A stretch of 64,000 nucleotides of DNA from Sporobolomyces roseus (GCA_016617785.1 JADILM010000001.1:124001-188000); one strand, 5' to 3'. Positions 34,996-53,962 are shown, counted from the stretch's first letter. The notes: generated by a model not told the origin, from the sequence alone. Numbers and translations: made by a program.

Positions 34996-36526
34996 ATGAC
35001 TATCCCTACTCGTAAGATCGCAGATCAATCTGTTGGAGCTGTAGGCAGTGGATGGATGAGGTAAGCTTACTCTTCACTTGCTCTGTCCCCTCTGAGAATA
35101 CGCCGAAGGTTCTTTCAGAGATCGCTGACATTCACTCTGCTTCGACAGACATGACTGGACTCCTTCTCCTGTACGTACGCTTCTGACACATTCGTGACCC
35201 TCTTGCTGACTCGATCGCTTCGTTTAGACGTCGGATGAACAAGCTTTCGAATCTTTCAAGACCTCGCTCGAACTTGGATCTACATTCTGGAACTCCGGTG
35301 CTTTCTACTCTTCTGATCCCGATAACAAGGCTGCCAATCTACAGAGGATCGCTCGCTTTGTCGAGAAATACCCGGAACATCGAGGTGAGTTTCCGTTCGT
35401 TTCCAATCAGTCTCATCCCCTCAGCACCTCCACGCTCTCCTCTTCCTCGTCCCGACGCGCTGGGACGGTGAGGCTGATCCCGTCGAGCTCGAATGCTAGA
35501 TTCCTTCTTCCTCTCGGTCAAGGGAGGCCTCGAAGCCAACCTTTCTCCGAATGCAAACCTCGATTTCCTTCGCAAAGATGTCGAAAACATCAACAAGCAA
35601 TTGGGAGGAAGAAAGATGGACTTGTACGAGATGGCTCGCGTCGACACAAACGTCGGAATTGAACAAGTAAGCTCCTTCCCCTTTCTTCCTCGCCTCTGCA
35701 ACGGTTTTAACTGAACTCGCTTCTTTCTCCGTTTCTCACAGTCAATGAAAAACTTGATCAAGCTTCGAGACGAAGGTCACTTCAAATACATTGGTCTCTC
35801 CGAGTGTTCAGCCGAGACTATCAGGAAAGCAGTCGCAATCGCTCCAATTACAGCTGTCGAGATCGAATATTCGGCTTTCTGCAACGATATCGAGTCGAAC
35901 GGTGTGCTCGAAGCTTGCAAAGAGTACGGTATCGTTAGTTGTCCCTATCTTATCTACCGTGAATAAATATTCATGTCTTCTCTCGAAACAGACCATCATC
36001 GGTTATTCACCACTCGGAGGAGGGTTCCTTACCGGCAAGATCAAGAGCAACAAAGATTTCGAAGATGGCGACATGCGAAAAGACTGGGATCGATTCTCTG
36101 ACGAGAACATGCCGCACAATCTCAAGCTTGTCGAGAAACTCAATTCGATCGCCGAGAAGAAGAGCATCACCACTTCGCAACTCGCTGTTGCTTGGGTCCT
36201 TCATCAAGCAGACAACATCATTCCTCTACCGGGATCCGTGAGTCTCATTCTCGTATTGTTCTGTGAAAGGAACTAGTGCTAATCTCTCGATTTTCTTCTC
36301 CGACAGACTCGTCCAGAAGGAGTGAAGGAGTCGGTGGAAGCTGCCAACATCGAGCTCACAAAAGGTTAGTCTCTCTCTGTGTTCCTCCTGCGATCTCTCG
36401 TAATTGCTGACCTCGATTCTCGAGATAGACGAACTCGATGCGATTCGAAAGGCCGTCGACGAAGCGAACATCAAGGGAGTACGATACATCAACAACCCTC
36501 ACATTCAGAGCAAACTCTTCGCTTAG
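34996..36526 (+). CDS. aldo-keto reductase, pyridoxal reductase (Plr1/AKR8)-like
   Basis: NADPH-dependent reductase, 334 residues, eight exons: 34996-35060, 35149-35170, 35228-35384, 35500-35666, 35742-35933, 35992-36237, 36307-36364, 36429-36526. The (beta/alpha)8 AKR features are present: LELGSTFWNSGAFYS at the catalytic Tyr loop, FFLSVKGGL with the catalytic Lys region, MKNLIKLRDEGHFKYIGLSE, IEYSAFCNDIE, IIGYSPLGGGFLTGKI, and the cofactor-binding IIPLPGSTRPEGVKESVEAA. The phrase ARVDTNVGIE is typical of fungal pyridoxal reductases, which reduce pyridoxal to pyridoxine in vitamin B6 salvage. The second exon is only 22 bases. Family certain; the pyridoxal substrate is inferred from motif resemblance. 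Confidence 0.87.
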
Positions 36527-36820
36527 CTACTTCAGTACTATCAGTCGCAATCAGTTGAAGTTGTCAATCAGTACCATGAGTTTCTCTTTTTTCGTCTGCG
36601 ATTCTCCAACGCTTTCGGCCTCTTTTTCCTTTCTCTTCAGAGATCAAGAGAGCGCCGTTCAGCTTCAGCCAGATTCTCGGATACTCTACTACTCAAACTG
36701 AATCAGAGACAGCTTCGGAGTACCGCGGATGACAAGTTCTCTATCCACCATCCTCTTTCCCCACGCGCATCTCTCCTCTTTCCTCTTCTCAGTGACCAAT
36801 CTCGCCCTACCTCCATCTCA

Positions 36821-37755
36821 ATGCCCCACACTCATGAAGGTGCTGTTGTGGCCACGATTCGTAGCAGACTCGACATCCTCGATCAGATCAAAGGGAAGTG
36901 GGAGAACCAACGCATGGAGCTGAATAAGGGTCAAAAGAGCTTCATGCGGAAATGGCACAAAGAAGCGAGTGGTCTGATCAGTCGCAACCTGCAGCTCCTT
37001 TGCGGTCTCGGGCACGCAAAAGATCAAGTCGCAATTGAAGTAGGCTATGTTTTCCCGAAAGTCGAGCTCGCAATAATCACGGACTACCTCAACGATCTAG
37101 CAGAGAGTGCTGGTCCCAATCAACGCTACCCTCGCCCCTCTTATCTTGTGCGTCAGTGGCTCTTCTTCCTCATCTCAGCGGTATCTCGGTCTCACACGGC
37201 ATTCGTAACAGCCCTGCTTTGGGGACAGCGCTTCACTCGAGCTCAACCTGCACAAGATCCCTCCTTCTGAAAGGTATCAAGGTTGTTCGCCGCTCCTCGT
37301 GAGTCATCTTCTCCTTTGTCGGTTCGCGAACGAGATGCAAATTCCCTGCTTTTCTCCTGATCTAGGTTAATTTCGAACTCTTCCGCATTCAAGATGCTTT
37401 ATTGCGGGTGCAAGTGAACGAAACCTTATCAACTTCAACTTACGCCTCCGAGTGGATCGATTATTTCGCACTGGACAGCGGCTGGGACCGATTGATTTAC
37501 AAACCCATCGTTTCAGCGGTTCGAGAAGAATGGCACAAGCTTGAAGTGTGCGATCAACATCAAGTTCTTCGCGACTTGAAGTACTTCTCGATGCGGATCT
37601 TGAAAACGCCACTCTGGAGGACGGAGTACAACGGGCGGGACATCAAGAGTTCGAAGGACCTTGGACGATACATTGTCCGATGCTGGAATCCGAGCGTGCG
37701 CTTCTCTCCATCTCGACAACGTCTCGTTATGAATGCTGACGGGATATCACAATAG
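36821..37755 (+). CDS. hypothetical protein
   Basis: A 267-residue protein of unknown function from three exons (36821-37147, 37212-37298, 37366-37755), all phase 0. It has no signal peptide or transmembrane segment. It is rich in charged and aromatic residues (KGQKSFMRKWHKEASGLI, LSTSTYASEWIDYFALDSGW, REEWHKLEVCDQHQVLRDL) and reads like a folded helical protein. I recognise no family. The model rests on consistent splice sites and on the second and third exons keeping one frame with no stops. Confidence 0.6.
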
Positions 37756-38786
37756 GTGTATCCTAACATGGACATGGGGTTTGCCCCCGAAACCCGGAAT
37801 TTCTGGCACGCCGCAGGTTTTGTTCTCCAATCATCGGTCAGCTCTGTTTCCCTGGTCTCAGCGCGCCCACGTCGCTCGTAGCTCACTATTGCCGCTTTAT
37901 TCAAATTGCAAACTCAACCGAACAGAGGCGTCGCTCTCAGGCGCAAGCGACTTCAACCGAAACTTCCCACTCTCTTGGTCGCTCTGCCACTGAGTTCGTC
38001 CCTCAAGCTCGTTCACTCTCCAGCGACCGCTTCTAGATCCCCTCGGTAACCTTTTATTCGTGCTTCTGCTTCTCTCTCTTACTTGGTTCTTTCTCTTTGC
38101 GCTCAAATCCTTCGTACAAAACCTTCAAAAAAACATATCTAGCTTCTTTCTCCTGTTCGTAGACCCTACTTCTCGTCGCAATCCTATACATCCGTACCTA
38201 TCTCGTCCTCGATGAAACGTTGCGACAAGCGATTCAAACGAAACGGCTAATCTTCTGAATTTCCCTCGTTGTCCTTCGTCGATTGAACCCTCCCTTATCC
38301 CGGATATGACCTTCGATCCCTCCTCATCGTCGCTGATGATTCTTAGGACCATATTCGCGCTGAGAGTTGAATACGCTGAGAGTTGGCTAATTCATCTGGG
38401 GGAAGCGAATACTCTTCTGCGAGTTCGTCTCTGTTCCACTGAGCGGTCGTTCCCTGAAGTCGGAAACGTCTTGAGCAGTAGAATAGTATCCAAGAGTACA
38501 TCCGGGAGACGTTCGAGGCTGGTCGAGGCTGTCCAAGTCGAGATAAAACGAAGAGAAGATGTAAGCGAAGAAGGGAGTTGTTATTCAGCGAGAACATGGC
38601 AGAGCGTTCCTTCATTGATCGTAGCTGATTAATAGATAGCTTGATAGTCTTGAGAGCCGTTCCGGAGCCGTTCAGTGAAGTTTGAGAGGCAGGAAGCAAC
38701 CTGTAACCTGTTAACCTCGGGCTTGAACTCTTTCTTTCCCTTTTTTCACCTTTGATCACTCCGTTCAGCTCGACAACGATACGTAG
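37756..38786. other. intergenic, about 1 kb
   Basis: Open frames exist on both strands but none has family-like sequence or consistent splice structure. I see nothing specific in it. Confidence 0.45.
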
Positions 38787-40997
38787 ATGCCGGGAGTGAG
38801 CTTCTATCTTACGCCAGCGCGACTGCGGCGACTTGAGTGAGTCTTTGCTTCTTCCTCTTCCCAAAATGTTCACTCATCTCCACCTCCTCTCCCTGACAAC
38901 AGCGAGTACGCCTATTCAGCAGTCGATAAATCACCTCTCTCGAACTATGTCATGCGGCATTGTAAGTCTCTTCTCGTCAACGGATTCGGCCGAAGCTAAT
39001 CATCCAACTTCGTTTCGAAAAATAGGGTGGGTTTGGACTGCATCGCTCATGCCGCCAACAATAGCACCGAATATGATCACGTTACTGGGCTTTGCTGCGA
39101 TCATGATCAATTTCGCAACGGTATGGATGTTTGATGGAGATCTAGTCGGTCCCGCAAACTCTTTCGTTTACGCTTCGTAAGTCTCCCTTCAACACCTTCC
39201 CACGATGTCGATGAGATGCTGACCTCTAGTGAACCTCACTCGATAGATGCGCATTTGGATTGTTCTTTTACCAAACGATGGACAGTACGAACGATTCTTT
39301 GGTGCATTTCCCGTCGAATGAATCGCTGATCTCGTCCACTTCGTACAGATATCGACGGTAAACAAGCACGAAGAACCGGCACATCCTCACCACTAGGGGA
39401 GTTATTCGACCACGGCCTTGACACGCTCAATTGCCCGATCGGAGGATTAATTCAAGCTGCCGCTATGGGTCTAGGACAGAGCAAGTACGCTGTACTCTGT
39501 ATCCTAGTACCGTGTTGGAGCATGTATGTCTCGACATGGGAAGAATATCACACTGGGACACTGTATTTGGGCTTCATCAACGGACCCGTTGAGGGAGTTC
39601 TCATCGCCGTTGGAATTTTGACGGTTTCGGCGCTTAAAGGCGAGTTTTTCGTCCATTTTCGACCCTTGCCCGATGCTGACATCGCTCTTCTACTACCACT
39701 TTCCGTTCGCCTCTCCTTTTTCCCCTCATGCCGCAATCACTCTTCGTTTCGCAATGCACCTCTCGCCCTACCCTGTGTTGCCCCTTCGTTGCTTCTTCGT
39801 CCTCCGTTTTCCCTATTCGGTATTCTCGCGGGTTAGGTCCGGGATGGTGGGCACTACCTGTATCTGAAGCTCTCGGGAATCTACCGCTAGTGCCGGCAAG
39901 CTTTCAGGTCCTCGACCTTGTCATGCTGTTCCTCTCAACCTCTTTCTTTGTCGCTCATCTACCTCTCTGGTCAGTCTCAGCTCCTCTCTCAATTACTCGT
40001 CACATACTCGAGGCTCAGATCAAACCATCGCTGTGCGTTTACAGCTTAATCAACGTCTACAAGACCGTCTCACCGCCGACATCCCGACGACCTCTAACTT
40101 CACCTCGATCCACTACACGTCGGAATCCCTCGACTACACCAGCTCAAGCGTTCGCTCAGCTACTTCCTATCATCGCTTTCTCAATCCTCACGGTCACGTG
40201 GACGTTCAGTCCTAAAAGTCGGATATTGAAAGATGGACATCTCGAAGAATACGCTTTGATCGTCTGTAAGTCTATCTATTCTTCTCTCGACAGTCTCAAC
40301 ATCGACTCTGATAAGTGTTTTGTCGATGTAGGCTTCTTGTTTGGTCAACTCTCATCGAAGATTATCCTCGCTCAATTGACAAGGGGACCTTTCCCATTCT
40401 CTTGGAGTCTCCTCGTTCCCCTGCTGATTCCCGCAATCGCTATCAACACACCATATCTCGGACTGTGCGATCCCTCCCTCTTCCTTGATCACCGAAACAG
40501 CTGTACTCACTCTTTGTTCGCTCGCCTGCAGACCTCCCCTACTCCCTCCATCTCTAGAACCACTCTATCTACACCTGACACTACTCCTCTCACTTGCGAC
40601 CTACTCTCGAGCCGTCTATCTCATCATCGATTCCTTCTGTTCCTACCTCGGAATCCAATGCTTGACGATTCCTTACCCGAACAAAGCAGTTGAAGGTTGG
40701 CAACCCCTCCCTTCCCTCGTTCCGTCGTCTCGATCAGAAACTGTCGAGGAGGAGAGAGAGTTGGAAATAGAAATGGATCGTTTATCGTCGCCTACGAAAA
40801 GGATTCCTTCGTCTTCGGGAGGTGGATTGTTGAGTGTCGTTCCTTCACCATTCAAGGGAATGCTGGGATCGGGAGAAGGGAGGAAGAGGAGTAATACGTC
40901 GGAGAGGGAGAGGGGATTGTCGAGTGGTGGAGGAGGAGGACAAGCAGGAGATGGGAGAAGAGTTGCGAAAGTGTTTCCTTCTGTTCCTTCGGACTGA
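38787..40997 (+). CDS. choline/ethanolamine phosphotransferase (CDP-alcohol phosphatidyltransferase family)
   Basis: ER membrane enzyme that makes phosphatidylcholine or phosphatidylethanolamine from diacylglycerol and the CDP-alcohol (Kennedy pathway, Cpt1/Ept1). Nine exons: 38787-38836, 38903-38961, 39026-39176, 39247-39284, 39349-39639, 39837-39969, 40045-40265, 40332-40464, 40532-40997 (513 residues). The start RLRRLDEYAYSAVDKSPLSN and APNMITLLGF match the family. The CDP-alcohol catalytic motif D-G-x2-A-R-x8-G-x3-D-x3-D is complete in NIDGKQARRTGTSSPLGE followed by LFDHGLD. Multiple hydrophobic helices follow, the last being LYLHLTLLLSLATYSRAVYL and the IQCLTIPYP stretch. The intron at 39640-39836 is GC-AG (donor GCGAGT). 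A Ser/Gly-rich hydrophilic tail of about 100 residues is unusual for the family. Choline versus ethanolamine preference cannot be told. Confidence 0.88.
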
Positions 40998-41714
40998 GCG
41001 CATTACTATCGTTACTTCTTGATCTTGCATTGCATTGCATCACTCGTCGTCTCAAATTCAGTCGATGCAGCGAGAGATAGGAGATTCCGCTGTATCGGAA
41101 TTGTCCTGCGATGAATAACGTTTGTTTTGCGCATTCGATTCTGTTTTGAAAGCGCAGTACAGCTTGTTGTTTGTCGATCTCTGCTGAGCACATGGCAGGT
41201 GCGATGCCAGTCGTCGGAAAACGATCAAGCATCAAATTTACGATCGCAGAAGTTTTTTTTGTTGAACGACCGTTCGACGCGAAGGGATGTTTGTTGCAGA
41301 GTTGAGACGAGTCTCTCATTACACCTAGAGAAGAGGAGAGACGTGCAAAGCGTGTGTTGACTATCAAAAGGCTATGTCCGAGACTCAAAGCGAAGAAACA
41401 GAGTTGCTGAAAGGGATAGAAAGGGATGTTTGTTCTTTTTTTGTAGAAAATGAAAAGTGCGGAGAGGGGAGAGGTGTTTGCTGTTCCCCTTTCTCTCCCT
41501 TCTCTTCTCTTTTCCCCCGTTCAGTTTCTCCCCTCTTCCACAGTCCACTAGCCCCGACAACCCTTCTCTCTCCAGATCGACCCTTGTTCAGTCCTTACAG
41601 TTTTCCGCCCTTTCCCTTCCCCCGTTCGTCTCTCCTGCTCGAACCCTCTTCAAACGCCCCCCTCCTTCGCCCACTCTTCTCCCTTCTGCTCTTACACTCG
41701 ACCTTATTTTCAAT
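40998..41714. other. intergenic, about 0.7 kb
   Basis: 3' flank of the phosphotransferase and promoter of the secreted protein. The 150 bases before 41715 are C/T-rich on the + strand, as in strong fungal promoters. No gene supported. Confidence 0.5.
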
Positions 41715-43978
41715 ATGCGCTCATTCGCTGCCCTTTCAGCCCTTGCGGTACCTGCCCTCGCGCTCTCTTACTCTCATGCGGACCCTCGTTCGGTTAAACG
41801 ACACCATCAACTCGCTGAACGAGCCATGGAACAACGGGATCAAGTAGCACCTTCATCAGGTCGAATGGCACGCAAGATCAAGCGTGGAGATGGTGAGTTG
41901 CTCACTCTGTTTTTGTTTAACCTCTCCCCCCCCTTTTTAAGAAAGTGAATCACAATTTCGGGGGACTCGCCGCACATTCCTCCACTCCTTCTTGAGATGA
42001 ATGTCGAAGATGGATGGGTTATGAAGATGGTTTAAACGCGTTATACTCAATCAGATTCAACCGTTATCGAGAATGAGAAAAAGCTGACCCATTCCATGTT
42101 GAACGACCCTTTTCCCTCCCCTTCTTTCAGCTGCTGCCCTCGCCACTCCTAAAGCCTCTTCCTCCAAGAAGGATACTCAAACCTACACTACTACCGCCAT
42201 TTGGTACGCCGAGTCAGGATGGGTCGGTTCATGCGGTGTCGCGTTCCAGTGAGTGTCGAATTTTCGCTCAACTTTTTTCCAAACTAGCGCGAAACTGATT
42301 TCTCTCTCCTCGACTCGTTCCAATAGAGATGATGACCTCGTTCTCGGTCTCCCTCTCGAACTCTACCCCAACCCTGCCGAGAAGTCTGAACTTTGCGGTC
42401 AATCAGTCGTCGTAGTCAACACCGCTACCGGAAAGCAGTGAGTTTTCCCTCTCTCTCTCTCTCTTCCTCGGTCATTTTCGCGTTCCCAACTGAACTCATT
42501 TTGCCTCTAATGTCAGAATCACCGCTGTTGTCGCCGATGCCTCGCAACGAGATGCTTACACCACTTTCACCAAGGGAGCTTACCAAGCGCTCGGAGGTGA
42601 CCTCGACGTTGGAGAACTCTCAGTCTCTTACCACTTTGCCGACGCCGACTCGATCGCTTCCTCGATGCCCTCTGCCTTCTCGACCTCTGCCACCGCCAAG
42701 GAGAAGTCCGTCGTCAAGACTTCAGCTTCTTCTCAAAAGCCACAAACTTCGGCCGCTGGTTCTTCGTCGAAAGCTTACGCCTCAGTTGAGGTAGAGGCTC
42801 ACGCTGCCGCTGCTCCCAAGACCACCCAAGCTCCTACCACCACCACTCAAGCCCCTCCTCAATACGATTCTGCTTCCGCCGAATCTGCTTCAAGCAAGGC
42901 TGCCGCTGATGCTGCCTGGGCTTGTAAGTCTCCAACACCCTCCTCTTGAATCGCATCGTTCGTTTACTGATCGATTCTCTTCGTTCTCTAGCATCCTCCT
43001 CGGCTGAAGCTGCCAAACTTTGGGCTTCTTCTTCCTCGGCTTCCGCTGCCGCTGCATCTCAAAAGGCCAAGGCCGACGCTGAATGGGCCGCATCTTCAGC
43101 TGCTGAAGCTGCTGCTGCTTCCTCCAAGGCCGCTCAAGCTGAGGCCGCCGCTGCTTCATCGAAAGCCGCTGCCGATGCCGCTTGGGCTGCATCTTCTTCA
43201 AAGTCCGCTGCTGAAGCCGGTAAGCTAGAGTTTCCTTTCTTTCGAGTCTTTCGACCGGGCTGATCAGATCGCTTGATTAGCTGCTACTTCTCCCGCCAAC
43301 AACGGTGGAGGAGGAGGTGGAGGAGGACACGTTTACTCTGGAGGAATCGCAACCTTCTTCTACCAAAACGGTGTCGCTGGGTATGTTCTACCTTCTCTCT
43401 CATACTCTTTCCCGTTTTATTCTTGAGGTTCAGGACTGACGATCATTGCGAATCCATTCTTTTTCCGTGAAATAGTAACTGTGGAAACGTCAACTCTGAC
43501 AACACTCTCCTCGTCGCTCTCCCTACCGCTACTTACGAGGGAGGATCCCACTGCGGCAAATACGTTACCATCACCCGAACCGACACTGGAAAGAGCATCA
43601 ACGCCCTTGTGTAAATTCCAAGATCTCGCTCTACTTTGTAGTACTCGAAGCTGACTCTTGCCATCTTGTATCTTCTTCTACTTGCTTCTCCATCCACAGT
43701 GCCGATAGTTGTCCAACTGTGAGTCGAATCTTTGAACTTACAAGTATCCCTCACGAAGTCGAAATTTACTGACTTGCGATTTTTTTTTCCCCTTTTTTCC
43801 GAAAATTTAGTGCAACAACAACTCTTGCCTCGATCTCTCGTGGGGTGCCTTCTCCGCCCTCGGTGGAACTCAATCCATGGGTGTCTTCGACATCACGTGA
43901 GTCATTCGTCTTCTCACACTCTCTTAGAACGTCGAAGCTAACTCCTTCCTCCCTTCGTTCAGCTGGCAATTCAACTAA
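41715..43978 (+). CDS. secreted protein with two RlpA-like double-psi beta-barrel domains and an Ala/Ser linker
   Basis: A 465-residue secreted protein, ten exons: 41715-41892, 42131-42248, 42327-42437, 42517-42923, 42992-43219, 43281-43380, 43476-43610, 43700-43718, 43811-43896, 43963-43978. It starts with a signal peptide (MRSFAALSALAVPALALS), then dibasic sites (SVKR, KIKR) suitable for Kex2-type processing. The first DPBB (expansin/barwin-like) domain runs from TTTAIWYAESGWVGSCGVAF to LSVSYHF, with CGQSVVVVNTATGKQITAVVAD. A Thr/Pro/Ser linker follows, then a long Ala/Ser/Lys region built of modules like KAAADAAWAASS, then a Gly run and the second DPBB (IATFFYQNGVAGNCGNVN to MGVFDITWQF) with VADSCPTCNNNSCLDLS. 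The 19-base exon 8 encodes ADSCPT. Probable cell-wall protein; enzymatic activity not shown. Confidence 0.85.
42880..43219 (+). repeat. Ala/Ser-rich modular linker repeats
   Basis: Within the double-DPBB gene. Imperfect modules with the pattern S-K-A-A-(A/Q)-x-(A)-A-W-A-A-S-S recur (ADAAW, DAEWAASS, ADAAWAASS), spanning the junction of exons 4 and 5. Expected to be helical or disordered and to act as a spacer across the wall. Confidence 0.7.
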
Positions 43979-44706
43979 GCGCTGAACCCTCTCGCGCTTC
44001 CATCCTCTGTGGACATTCTCCTCCCATACGTTAAATACACCCCCTGGACCTTTTCTTCTGAAGATACCCTATGTTGCTTTTCATTTTCTTTCCCTTCTTA
44101 CCCTGGATATTCGGAGGCTCTCTCTTCCCCCTCCTCCTCTTTGTTACCAATTCTTCCCCTTCCCTCCCTATCACATACCATCCGACTTCAAAGGAACTTG
44201 CGCGGTCACTCGCAGCGTTTCCAACTTCGCCCCTCCCTCTATCCCTTACCCTCTCTTACTCTTACACACTTCACGAGCGTTGATCGTTTTACACACCCTC
44301 TTCCCCTCCTTTCATATTTACCCTCTTGGAACTGGAACTCTTTCTCTTCATCTTTCTCCTCGTCTCCGCATTGCTCTCGGGTCGCAGGAATCAAATCGTC
44401 TCATGCGAGTGAGGGACCGAGAACATCCTTTTCATAGTGCAAGAAAAGAGGAAGAAAGTGTTATGAAAGGGCAGGAGAGAAGATTACGAGTGGTATCGAA
44501 TGCGCGACGGGTAAAAAAGCAAAAGAGAGAACAAAAAAGGGTGCAGATGGGTTATGTTCGAGAAGAGCAGTAGCAGAGTGTAGAGTAGGAAAGGTGTGCA
44601 GATGCGAGAGGAGAGCAAGGTTGCAGATCAAGAGCCGCCTGATGAGACGAAAGAGAACGAGAGTCAGCGAGAGTTTCGTTACTACAGATCAAGAGACTCA
44701 CGATGT
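43979..44706. other. intergenic between convergent genes
   Basis: 3' flanks of the DPBB gene and of the DYRK kinase. No gene supported on either strand. Confidence 0.5.
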
Positions 44707-51844
<7,138 letters not shown>

Positions 51845-52339
51845 GCTAGCCTACTACTTGTACTTGATCTTCAGCAGTCTGATTAGAGTAAGAGAAAGCT
51901 GTGAGAAGGGAGAGAAAGGAGGTTTCAGAACAAGCGGGGGAGTGAGCGGTTCTGTGGAAGGTGATGACTGACCGAGATTGTAGGGAGGACAAGAGACTGT
52001 TGATCAATCAATGAGCGTAGACCATTGACTGGAGAAAGAGAGAGAGGACGAAGATGACGGTCAACTTCGCTTCTTCGCAAGTACTTGGAAGTCGCATTCA
52101 CTTAGCTCGTTCTCTCTCTCTCTCGGGGTCGTATTGCAGCTGAGTGATCGTCGATCGAAGAGCTCTTTCGAGAGCGACGAGAGACTTCAAGGGATAAATA
52201 GTGAGACGAAACTTGTCTCTCTTTTCTCGAGTCGCGAAATACTGAACGAAGCACTGATTCTTGTTTCTACATTTGACAAGCTAACACCTTTCCTTCTTCC
52301 CCTCTTGCAAAGCTGAATCATTCCTGACAGATACGCGTC
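51845..52339. other. intergenic
   Basis: Promoter side of the kinase and 3' flank of the peroxidase. A CT-repeat tract occurs near 52110-52124. No gene supported. Confidence 0.5.
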
Positions 52340-53962
52340 TCAATCTTCCCTAGTGTAGCCGACCTTTCCCTCCATCGCGTTCCAACCTTTGCGAGTTTCG
52401 ACGTCGGTTCCGTTTGCGAGAGCGCGAGGCTTGTCGTGAAGAGGACCACAGGTGAGTTCGACGAGAGCAGTCATGATTTGAGCTTGAAGTATGCTCTATA
52501 CACTCGCTCCTTCGTCAACACGGCATCGAAAAGGGAAGAGAAAGAGAGGAAAAACTCACGACTCCCCAAGATTGACGAGCTTTAACTTCGAAACCACGAG
52601 AGAAACCTTCCACCCCACGAGGTTCAGCACCTCCGAACCAAGCGCGCAAATCGTCGACCTTTCCTCCGATACAAGTTTGGGTCAAAGCTATAGCGCATCG
52701 CGACTCAGCACACTTTGTCAAGAGTTTCGAGTGAGAGGACATTACTTTACCCATGTTGCCGCTTGAGAAGATGTATTGAGTGGGAGTGAGGTAGAACTGT
52801 GGAAGAGTGTCCAAAGAATCAGTTACCGAGAACGATAGATTCTTTTATATAGTTCCGACTCACTTGACCATTTTGGCTACGAGAGCTGCGACGAGCGTGT
52901 GCGAGAATGGCTGCAGAGTTTTGATAGGTGTATTCGACGTCGGTATTGGCAGGGTAGTAAAGATCGACGAGGCGAAGTGAAGGAGTTCCTTGAGTTTCAG
53001 CGACGGTGGCAGAGGCGTAGGGACTGTTGACATCCTCGCGAGTAACCGATCCGTCGTGTTGTACGAGCTGCGGAACAGCTATAAATCAGTACTCTGCACC
53101 GAGAATGATGTAGAGGAAGTATAGGCGCACTCCTTGAGCAGAGATATCTTCGAGATCAATCTTGCCTCGTTTCTCGAAAAGTGGAGCGAAAGGCAGACCG
53201 AGTTGAATGGCTAGGGTAGGAGTGAGGTCTACACGAAGAGCTTGAGTGTTAGCCGAAGGAGAGAAGGCTGACAAGGGAGAAGAAGAGAAAAGTTGCTTAC
53301 TGTAAGCTCGTGAAATCGCAGCGGAAAGCTGTGCTTGCGTAATGTTCCTCCCATCACGAGGAAGCGCTCCAGTGTTTGCGAGAGCATTCAATGCGCTGCA
53401 AGGAGAGCGAGATACGCCAGAATCGCGTCTCAATTGACCCCATTCTCCCTTGTGACCGACACCTTGCCAATTACTCCATTGCCAGAGCCAATCAGGCGAG
53501 TTCTTCTTTCCGAGGGCGTTGGCGATCTTGCAGAGTACGAAAGTGAACGGATGAGAGAACGGGGAAGGAGGGTTGCTAGGAGAGAACGCAGAGGGAACGA
53601 CATGACCGAGTTTCTTTTGAGGAGTGACGAGGTTGAGGAAGTACAAGACGAGATCGATCGAGTGAAGGAAGAAGAGTCCTACGATAGCGAGGGAGACGTA
53701 AACGACACCTCCACCCTGCGGGATGAGATGAAGGGGTTTGAGCTCATCATCTCGTTCTGGAAAGGAGAGGAAGCAGGGCTTACGAGACGTTGGAAGAAGG
53801 ACCAGGCAAGTCCAGAGACTGGAATGATAGGCTCACTGAAAGCTGGAGTGGCTTGAGAGTAAGCTGCAGGCAATCGGATTCGAATTAGAGTTAGCAAGCG
53901 AGTTCGAAGAGGAAGGAGACAGTGTGCTCACGTTGTTGAGGACGAGTATGACCTGGCATCAT
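52340..53962 (-). CDS. heme-thiolate peroxidase (chloroperoxidase/unspecific peroxygenase family), membrane-anchored
   Basis: A 406-residue protein of the heme-haloperoxidase family, seven exons high to low: 53932-53962, 53784-53863, 53301-53715, 53131-53228, 52864-53067, 52560-52796, 52340-52495. The heme-ligand region reads SRSPCSALNALANTGALPRD (proximal Cys about 143), matching the family's PCP-x-LNALANHG-x-LPR pattern. The distal/metal motif reads LVQHDGSVTREDVNSPYAS, where the family usually has EHD. Unlike secreted peroxygenases it has no signal peptide; instead a hydrophobic segment (VVYVSLAIVGLFFLHSIDLV, residues about 41-60) suggests a membrane anchor. Such enzymes oxygenate or halogenate organic substrates with peroxide. 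Activity is uncertain because of the altered motif. Confidence 0.82.

Noticed and set aside
38343..38873. Minus-strand 176-codon frame upstream of the phosphotransferase
   Set aside because: No conserved sequence, no splice support, and it overlaps the first exon of a well-supported plus-strand gene.
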